Source of the DNA: Chimonanthus salicifolius
Lineage: Eukaryota; Streptophyta; Magnoliopsida; Laurales; Calycanthaceae
Length of the DNA stretch: 64,000 bases
Direction of reading: 5' to 3'
Assembly: GCA_013350335.1 (NCBI GenBank)
Contig: CM023541.1
Coordinates: 40,292,739-40,356,738, forward strand
In this document: piece by piece, positions 56,355 through 64,000 of the stretch
How positions within the stretch are numbered: the first letter of the stretch is position 1
Layout: the number at the start of each line of letters is the position of its first letter
The notes under the pieces: model-generated
What the model was told of the DNA's origin: nothing
The model's database searches: none
The model's input: only the letters and a program-made list of their open reading frames with translations
Made by a program: the position numbers and the translations under genes

Positions 56355-59300
56355 ATGGGTGTTGAGGTTTCTTTTGGTTCTGAAATAGCAGAGAGAAAGG
56401 GAAGTGGAGGAATGGAGGGAGTGCCAAATTGGGGAAAGTCTTTACAGGTGGGGAATGTTCAGGAGATGGTGAGAAAAGACCCATCATTCATTCCTGAGAG
56501 ATACGTGAGGGAAGATGAAGACAGACCCAGTTTTGGAGATGTTTCTCCTCTCACCTCTGAAATTCCTGTCATTGATTTATCAGCTCTAATTAGCGGGCAA
56601 GAATGTGAATTGAGAAAGCTTGACAATGCCTGTCAAGACTGGGGCTTCTTTCAGGTCTGGTAGCCCCAACTCAGCTGTTTCCTCATTTTCTTTTTTCTTT
56701 TTTTATCAATCAATTCATACAAGTAACTTATGCATGGATGAGGCACTCATGTGGACGTATTAGATTCAAAAAGTCTATTTAGATTTTTTTGTGTTTAGTT
56801 TTATGAAGACCAAGTGTGTAGGCCTCTTAGAACACTCGATTAATTTTCAGAATATATGATAGTCTCCCTAGTAATGTATACTGAGTAACTCTACGAAAGT
56901 GGCAATTTGAAAGAGACTGAGAATCAAAGTAGGATTTCGGCTTCATGGATTCATGACAAAATCTAATTCCATCGTAAAGTGTAGATTTAAGATTTTTGAG
57001 CCATTTACTAAAATGAATAGACTCAACCTTAGTGCATTTATAAATAGGAACCCAATTATAAATAGATAGATTTGAATTAATTTGTAACTATGTATATACA
57101 TTTGACTCAAATGTAGAGCGGTTTACCCATGACTCCTTAGGTGGGCTTATGGGGTCTACTTGGGTCGGATCTAAGGGATACAATTGGATTTGTTTAAAAG
57201 ATATTTTTAGAATGACCGTTCTCATGAAAATCAGATCTATTGGATCTTAAAAGTCATGATTTAGAAGTCTAAAAGTCGACAATAAATATGGGGCAATTTT
57301 GTATGGATCAAAATATAACAATGAGATCAACTCTAAATGAGTTTAAATTGTGTAAGAATTCAATTTATAAATAGGGTAGGGTGTGAAGGGGGTAAAGAGT
57401 TCAAATAGCCCCTGTCTGCCCCACACAATGAGATATATACTTTTCTTCTTGAACACTTGAGTCCTCTTTTTCTCTTAAGTTTACACCATGCATTCTATCT
57501 GGGCTCTTCTTGGGCTGAGTTTGAGTTGGGCTTTACCAAAAAATCAAGTCCATTTATATCTATAAAAGTCCAAGCCAAACAGAAGCCCGTCAGGCTTTTA
57601 AGGCCAAAGCCCTAGCCAACCATTTAAAACCCGTTTATTTTGTAACTGGTCACATAGTTATAAGGTCTCACCTATCACTGTTTTTTTTATTTCTTCTTAA
57701 ATTTTTATTTGTAACTTGAAAATATAATTTGTACATATTAAAGTTAGAATTAAAGACCTACAAGTAATTAAATTTATAGTTCAAAACTCAATTTCTAACC
57801 ACTTGATCTTAAAAATCAAGTTTGACAGTGCCCTTGAAAAACTTTGACACTTGATGATTTTGACTGTTAAGATCAAATAGCTAAAAATGATTTTAGATGA
57901 GATGATAGTTCTTTCAATGTACTTTCAATTTATTAGGTTAGATTTTCAATTTACAAATAAAAATAAAAGCTAATACCAAGTACAATCTTATGATATATGT
58001 ATATAATAGTTACAGGAAAAAAAGCTTAAAAAACTCAATGGGTTTTTAAGTTAAAGCCCAAGGTTAACCCGTTAGACAAAAATGTTTGTTCAATTTCAAT
58101 TATTTAAACTAGGTTTGGACCAGTTGTAAGCCAACATGAACACCTCTTATTCTATCATCTTCTGCGGGGTGGATGGGAGCAGGGGGAGGGAGGGAGTGCA
58201 TTCTATGCAGAAGATCTTCTCACATTTTATGAGAAATCTATGTTGTACTAGGCTGATGAAACAAGTAGATTCATTTCAACTTGGGAGCAAAATCATAAAG
58301 AATGATTTAGGGAATTAATTTGAAATTTAGAACTTAAGACATATTCGTGTGTTTCTATACATAAAAAATTAGTGAGGAAAATCAATTTTTCTATTCTTCT
58401 CAGTAGCAAAGTGGTTTCTTTGCTAATTCAAAATCTTAGTGTGTCCTACGAGTAGTGGGCTCACCCATGGAGATTTTATGCTGGGTATCACGCAGTTTCC
58501 CACAAGTTAATTTAAAAAAAAAAAAAGTGGATTCTTTGGAAATGAATCTTTAAACAGGAAACGGGTAGGAAAATCTAGCTTTCACAGATGTGTCAATGCA
58601 CATTTTATTACAAATCCCATTTTGTAGTAAGCATTAAACAAATAAACGGGTGGATTCAAATACCACTTTCACTTTTGTAAAAACTATTCCAGTTTTTTCT
58701 GGAAAAAGTTCGTTTTCATTAAAATCCTGCTTTCAATGAAAAACATATATCCTAAAGATGGAGATCTGCATATGGATAGAGAGATTCTGAAGAAATGGCT
58801 AAATTCATTTGAGATGCTAATACTTGTTCTTCCTTAGTGAAATTCTATCAAATGATGCCATTTTTTAACATGTAATATTCAAATCTCTTTGCAGATTATA
58901 AATCATGGGATACAAGAAGAGGTGTTGCAGAAGGTTAACAAAGGTGCAGCTGATTTTTTTGGGCTTCCATTGGAAGAAAAACAGAAGTATGAGATGGGAT
59001 CTGATGATATTCAAGGATATGGACAAATCTTTGTGGTCTCTGAAGAGCAAAAACTAGACTGGGGTGATGCATTTATTTTAAATATATTTCCTACCAAATT
59101 CAGGAAACTAAACTTCTGGCCGACGACACCACTTGGATTTAAGTATGTTCTTGTCACTCAAAGCTCATATTTGAAATAATCTATAAGAACATCAACAATG
59201 TCATCTTGATTTTGTTGCAAGAAAATCACGTTCTCAATCACATACAATAAACTGAAAAGAGAAATCAACAATAAGAAGCATATTAGAACTGGGCTTCCAG

Positions 59301-59732
59301 CCCTAAAGACTAGCCTGATAGGTGGAGTGACCCAATCCCATATAAGTTCTTAGATTCCCCTCCTCACAACCGATGTAGGGCTCTCGTTCACACCCCAACA
59401 ATCCCCCCTCGAACGAGGCTCTACGGTGGATAGAACGTCGTCAACTATCCTGTTCGGGTAGGGGATCTCTGAGTCCACATGTTGTGGTTTGGGAACCTAG
59501 CTCTGATACCATTGTTAGGACTGGGCTTCCAGTCCAAAAGACTAGCCTTATAAGTGGAGTGTCCTAGTCCCATATAAGTCCTTAGATTTTTTCCCTCACA
59601 ACCAATATGGGAATCTTGTTCTCACCCCAACAAAGAAAAACCAGAATATAGAGATTTGCGTAGTTCTCTTTTCAGTATATCCACGGGGTTCAAACCGATT
59701 CACTATACCCAAAGACAACATGAAGAAGATGT

Positions 59733-59770
<38 letters not shown>

Positions 59771-62296
59771 AAATGACCATATATACTATCCTAATTAGGG
59801 TTTATATAAGAAGGCATATGAAATTACAAAATTACTCACGATCAGATCGACAATACATATCTGATGATCAAGCTCCTCCACATATCTTAACAGATTTCAT
59901 CATCATAGAAGTTTACATCTGTCAAGTGTTCATTCATTTGAAGTATCAAATGGGTGTTTTCTACATGGCATTTTGAAGTATCTAGTAGTAGGTGGAATTG
60001 TTTTATTTGAAAAGAAAAAGAAATGTTTCATCAATATGTGTATATGAACTATTTCAATGAATTTTAATCACTACTTTTATTACCATTATCACTTGCAGAG
60101 ACGCCATTGAAGTGTATTCAGCTGAAGTTTCCAAGATAGCAGAGCAACTCATTGGAAGCATATCTATGCTGCTGGGGATGAACGAGGATAGACTGTCAAG
60201 TCTACATGAGGAGGTGATGCAAACGTTGAGAATTAATTACTATCCAAGTTGCAGCAAGCCTGATCAAGTACTGGGTGTGAGCCCACATTCTGATTCTACC
60301 ACCATAACCATACTTCTACAAGATGAAGATGTTACAGGACTCCAAATTCGGCATAATGGTTCTTGGGTGCCTGTAAAGCCAATACCAAATGCTCTAGTTG
60401 TTAATTTGGGAGACTCTCTCGAGGTACTTCGTCGACATCTCCGATCTCACTTTTTCATTTCTTTTTCCTTGATAAAATAGTAAAATGCGATAGATCAAAA
60501 TGGACTTCATACAGAGTGAACATGTTTTGAAAACAAAAAAATATTTAAAATTATTAAAATTCTCTCTCCATAGCAAGTGCCTGATCGAATTGATCAGGTC
60601 ATTTAGGAACAAGGTTCAAATTTTTCAGTCTGTTAGAATGCCTTAGCTGCATACATCACTACACTTCCATTTGACACCTATCAGAATGATACATAGCACG
60701 TCTTGTCGTATCCTTATTTTGGATTCTCAAGAATTCTGTCACTCCATTTTACTGAGGTAAAGAACCCGTCGTCGTCTCGACTGTACTACTAGAGGCTCTA
60801 GTATTTTCTCTTTTGAGTAATTTTCTCTTTCAAGTGGGGGGAATCTAAATCTCACACAAACACTAGTTAGTATCGCTTCCTCTTTTCTAATCAATTCACC
60901 TTCTTAGCATGTCTGCAATTTTTATGAAATATACATAATGAATTAATGGTTTTAAGTTTTTCACTCTGCAAAAAAAACCCATTTTTCATTTTTCTTTATC
61001 TTTGGATCTTTTGTTTTATTTGCTTCAAGATAAATTGATTTTTTTTCATTTTATCTGATGTCAAAAGAGGGCTACTTCTTCCCACTTGTAAAGGCGGACA
61101 GAATATATGCTCAAATTAATAGGAAAGGAGCCACCCATTTGAAGAGGGTAGCTTTTTGAGCAAATTAGAACCCTCATTATAACCTTTTGGCAAGTGCACA
61201 TATCTTAGAACAATTTCCTATTCTCTACAATACATGTTTTACAAAATAGATATGAACTTATCTCTCAAAAGAGAAAAAGTATGAGTATCAATTATCAATA
61301 CTATTGTCTTTGAAGAATTTCACTTTTTTATCACCAAGGTGTCCCGACTTCTTAGAGCATCCAACTAATACTCGGGACATGTGTAAGCCTCCTTAGTTAT
61401 ACAGTCATACACACTGGGTAACTCTAAAGAGAGTGACCCTTTGGAGTGGAGTGATAATCAAACTCAGGGCCTAAGGTGCAAATATCGGCCGGTACGAAAC
61501 GTATCGGCCAATATGATACGGGTTTTCAGTCCCTTATCATATCGGCCGTAAAAGATAGTCTCGGCCGATATAGCCGATATATCGGTGATATATATCGGGC
61601 CGATATCGGGCGATATCCATTATATCGGACTTTTTAAAAAAAAAAATAAAACGGTAGTGGGCCCGAGTTGATATCTCAGCTGATATTGGTCGATAATTTC
61701 GTTTTGAATTTTTTTTTAAAAAAAAACTTCCTTTTGGATTATTTATTTATTTTTTAATTCAGAAAAAATAAAATAATAAAAATACCGATATTTAAAAAAA
61801 AAAAAACAGAAAAGAGGAGACAGAATTTTGTTAGCCTTGATATCGGCCGATATGTCGGTCTTGCTGAGATTTGCGCCCCTGCTCAGGACTCTCACTTTTT
61901 GAGGCGAGTTCCTGACTATCACTCCAACCCCTTCAAGTTCTTTAACGAATCTCATATCTTACGTTAATTATGAAGTTTTTTATTCTGAAACTTACTATTA
62001 CTATATTTTTCTTTATTGATTTCTTACTTTGGCTATTATAGATTTGGAGCAATGGAAAATACAAAAGCATTGAACATAGAGCCATTACAAATGAACACAA
62101 GGCAAGGATTTCCTTTGCTTCGTTTGTCTATCCACATGCCTCTGCAGAAATTGAGCCCTTAGAATCACAATTGGATGGCCAACAATGCAAGAAATTGTAC
62201 AAAAAGATAAGACATGGTGAATTTCTCAAGAATAAAATGAAGAAAAAATTGAATGGGAAATCTCACATTGAATTTGCTAAGATTCAATATGATTAG
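56355..62296 (+). CDS. 2-oxoglutarate/Fe(II)-dependent dioxygenase, SRG1-like
   Basis: Four coding exons: 56355-56654, 58895-59142, 60099-60423 and 62042-62296 (1,128 nt, 375 aa, stop TAG), all joined at GT-AG sites in frame. Length and intron number are usual for plant DOXC enzymes. The N-terminal DIOX_N domain includes IPVIDLSALI (about 70-79) and ACQDWGFFQIINHG. The catalytic jelly-roll has NYYPSC (229-234), the iron ligands H246 and D248 in SPHSDSTTIT and H303 in YKSIEHRAIT, and the 2-oxoglutarate-binding R313 and S315 in ARISFASF. All catalytic residues are present. VVSEEQKLDWGDAF and LQIRHNGSWVPVKP are typical of the SRG1 / codeine-demethylase-like group. These soluble enzymes oxidise or demethylate specialised metabolites; the substrate cannot be told. 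Introns carry SINEs, a TRIM and a hAT MITE but exons are clean. Confidence 0.95.
56655..58894. other. Dioxygenase intron 1
   Basis: 2,240-bp intron. It holds a diverged SINE family B copy (about 56808-56940), a possible old hAT-type fragment (about 57500-58140, ending CAACATGAACACCTC) and the 3' part of a SINE family A copy (58440-58526). Confidence 0.65.
58440..58526 (+). mobile_element. SINE family A 3' fragment
   Basis: Plus-strand copy of the family A 3' body (GATTTTATGCTGGGTATCAC, CCCACAAGTTAATTT) ending in an A run at 58514-58526. Confidence 0.7.
59281..59632 (-). mobile_element. TRIM retrotransposon (two 120-bp LTRs)
   Basis: Direct repeats of equal length, 59281-59400 and 59513-59632. 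On the minus strand the LTR runs TGTTGGGGTG...CCTAACA. The primer site TGGTATCAGAGC is at 59500-59511 (reversed) and a polypurine tract GAGGGGGGA precedes the 3' LTR (59402-59410 reversed). Flanks AAGCA and AAGAA are a 5-bp duplication with one mismatch. The interior of 112 bp is non-coding. It lies in dioxygenase intron 2 (59143-60098), antisense to the gene. Confidence 0.92.
59741..59767. repeat. (CT)n microsatellite
   Basis: Short CT run in dioxygenase intron 2, with no sign of function. Confidence 0.9.
61331..61937 (-). mobile_element. SINE family B copy split by a hAT MITE
   Basis: The two halves, 61331-61470 (ACCAAGGTGTCCCGAC... to CAAACTCAGGGC) and 61882-61937 (CTCAGGACTCTCAC... to CCAACCCCTT), together equal one family B SINE like those at 2.7 and 62.8 kb. 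The gap between them is exactly the MITE plus its target duplication. Dioxygenase intron 3. Confidence 0.8.
61471..61881. mobile_element. hAT-family MITE (411 bp) with CGGCCGATAT modules
   Basis: Flanked by CTCAGGGC (61463-61470) and CTCAGGAC (61882-61889), an 8-bp duplication with one mismatch. Termini CTAAGGTGCAAATATC and, reversed, CAGGGGCGCAAATCTC pair at 11 of 16 positions. Interior has multiple ATATCGGCCGATAT-like palindromes (61484-61630 and 61840-61860) around A/T runs. Insertion into a SINE confirms the boundaries. Confidence 0.88.
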
Positions 62297-62726
62297 AAGT
62301 TGTTGAGCTGTTGTTCTTCAAGCCAAAGATGAGGAATCTATTCTTAATTTGGCTTTAGATCATGAGAGGTATGTGAGACTACTATGTTTGTTGTTTGAGT
62401 GTGAATTACTATAATTTGTATGGCTTGGCTTATAAGCCTAGTTTGTAAGGTGGGAAATAAGTTGTAATGTTCTGTTTTCTATTGAATATTAAGAATGCAT
62501 TGCAGGATGGAAAATTCCATGGATCCTTATAAACAGGTATGGAGAAACAAATCATGAGGGGAAAAAATAAAAAAAAGTGTGTATCAGTTGATACTTGTTA
62601 TGCCCAAATTAGTTAATTCTTTAGTGTCTATTTTGATATAAAAATTGATAGTAGTTGATTCATTTGTGACCATTCATATTTCATTCACACGGAACAAAAT
62701 TATGTTAATTCTCATGAGAACCAAAC

Positions 62727-63115
62727 AAAAGGCCATATCCCATCCGATATGGGAAATTTGAAGTTGTTTCTTTTACCAAGGTATTCAGGTCTCTTAGAGT
62801 ACCGACTAATTCTCTGGAGATGTGGTCTCTCTACCCACACGCACATCGAGTAACTCTACCGAGAGTAGTCCTTTGGGGTGGAATAAAAATCAAACTTTCT
62901 GGCCATCATTCCAACCCCTTTGGATTTGGAAATTTGAAGTTGTTGCACTCGCTGAACTTGCCCTGCAATTTAGTAACAGGTCCCATTCCTCAGCACATTC
63001 AGTGAGGAAAGCTACAAGGGAAATCCAGGTCTGTGTGGAAAACCACTTTCGAGAATTTGCTCATCGGACATGCCTCCACAGGCACCGGCCTGCCCAAGTG
63101 AAAGAAGGTAGGTGA
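62727..63115 (+). pseudogene. LRR receptor-like kinase remnant, split by a SINE
   Basis: Before the SINE (62727-62768) and after it (62928-63002) the sequence reads GHIPSDMGNLKLL and LHSLNLPCNLVTGPIPQHI, a plant LRR repeat. After a TGA and a change of frame, 63016-63114 reads SYKGNPGLCGKPLSRICSS then DMPPQAPACPSE, the capped end of the LRR region in LRR-RLKs (GNPGLCG.PL). The kinase domain and upstream repeats are absent; a possible continuation to 63350 has no recognisable motif. Short, shifted and interrupted, so a dead fragment. Confidence 0.75.
62769..62927 (-). mobile_element. SINE family B with 17-bp target duplication
   Basis: 159-bp minus-strand insertion from AAATCCAAAGGGGTTGGAGTG (5' end) to CCTTGGTAAAAGA (3' end), flanked by perfect 17-bp copies of GGAAATTTGAAGTTGTT at 62752-62768 and 62928-62944. 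This defines the family B boundaries. It interrupts the LRR remnant. Confidence 0.92.
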
Positions 63116-64000
63116 TAAATTGGGTAGAACTTGATTCGATTGATTGGATTGGGTATGATACTTATGAGATTGATGAGATTGATATTCAAATTTTTTTCTT
63201 AGAACGTATTGATTTGACCCCATAAGCAGGACCACCACCCAATAGCATGTTGCTGCCAGAAGCAGAGCCATGTATTTCTTCTAGAGAATCTCCTAATGGT
63301 CCGAGAGGGAACTTCTCCAATGGGCTTTCAAGTGATAACATACTTTGCTTTTAATTAGTATTTCAAGAATTATAGTTAGTATGATACCATGTAAAGGTTC
63401 AAAAAGAAATGAGAGGTCGAGAGGTGACATGTTAATTTCAGGAAAGTAAAGGGGACAGTTAGTGACAATCCAAGGACTTGGGCCATGTCAGAGACCCTAT
63501 TAGAGAATCAGAACATGATAACATTATTAGGTAGAACTCACCTCTCAAAAGTTAGTCATTGAGAGGAATGCTTACCCTCCCTTGCATGAGTCTGATGCAC
63601 ATGGAACTTGGCCTGTTACCATCTTAGAAAACCATGACGTGTAACATTCTTAAGTTAGAACTTATTATCAAAAACTAACTTTTGAAAGGAGAGTGCTTCA
63701 AGTGTTATATAAAGTCATTGTTTCTCAAATTAAGCGACGTGGGACTCTCTTACCACTTTACACCCACCAAATCAGCTTAGGACTTTTACCGAATTCTCAC
63801 AAAACCAAGCACCCAAGTACTACATGCAAATGTTTCCAAATAAAATTGTTTGAGCTAAAGGCTCCATTCGGGTTAAGACGATAGGGTCTAAACTTGCCCA
63901 TTTATTGACATGCCTGGATATCAAAGTTTCCAAGTCAAAGACTTGAATGGGTTTTATTCCTACAGGAAAAAAAATCCAAAGGCAAAATGGGCCCAAATTT
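63116..64000. other. Intergenic, nothing firmly recognised
   Basis: About 885 bp with no supported gene. Two similar phrases (GTTACCATCTTAGAAAACCATG and AGAGAATCAGAACATGATAAC, each followed by TTAGGTAGAACT/TTAAGTTAGAACT) hint at an old local repeat at 63490-63690. Confidence 0.5.

Noticed and set aside
55990..56487. 165-codon minus-strand ORF
   Set aside because: It runs antisense over the TATA box and first exon of the dioxygenase gene and has no domain signature; a shadow frame.

Overview
The window reads as nuclear DNA of a flowering plant. It is AT-rich, has GT-AG introns of 77 bp to 7.6 kb, carries two plant genes that I could rebuild exon by exon, and is full of plant-type repeats (L1 and RTE LINEs, tRNA-derived SINEs, Copia-type solo LTR, TRIMs, hAT, Harbinger and Mutator MITEs). 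The species cannot be fixed from the sequence; the very long, transposon-filled introns suggest a lineage with expanded introns such as a magnoliid or early-diverging eudicot (inference).

Region 1 (1-36,100, minus strand) is one gene: the V-type H+-ATPase membrane subunit a, closest to the VHA-a1 (TGN/early endosome) isoform. Eighteen coding exons total 2,457 nt (818 aa), all in frame, spread over 35.6 kb. Its introns hold nearly all the repeats of this half. Intron 1 (7.6 kb) carries a decayed 4-kb L1 element in sense orientation and an 815-bp solo LTR with a perfect 5-bp target duplication. Other introns carry RTE and L1 tails, SINEs, a Harbinger MITE, a near-perfect 156-nt hairpin and microsatellites. 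Intron 16 uses a GC donor.

Region 2 (36,100-56,200) is intergenic and repeat-built. It holds a broken CCCH zinc-finger gene (minus strand, 40.4-40.8 kb) with a frameshift and a stop, and a 3.4-kb LTR-like insertion flanked by GAGTG that separates a promoter-like stretch from that relic. It also holds a 1.8-kb non-autonomous hAT element with four 159-bp tandem repeats, relatives of the same hAT family, a TRIM with two 235-bp LTRs, SINEs and a Mutator-type MITE.

Region 3 (56,263-62,296, plus strand) is an apparently intact four-exon gene for a 2-oxoglutarate/Fe(II)-dependent dioxygenase of the SRG1-like (DOXC) class, 375 aa, with a TATA box 92 bp before the ATG. Its introns carry SINEs, a second TRIM and a hAT MITE nested in a SINE. 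Region 4 (62,297-64,000) holds a remnant of an LRR receptor kinase gene that was split by a SINE with a 17-bp target duplication.

The two intact genes have no evident functional link. The most unusual signal is the dispersed hAT-like family built from palindromic ATATCGGCCGATAT modules, seen at six or more places, with boundaries supported by 8-bp target duplications at three of them.
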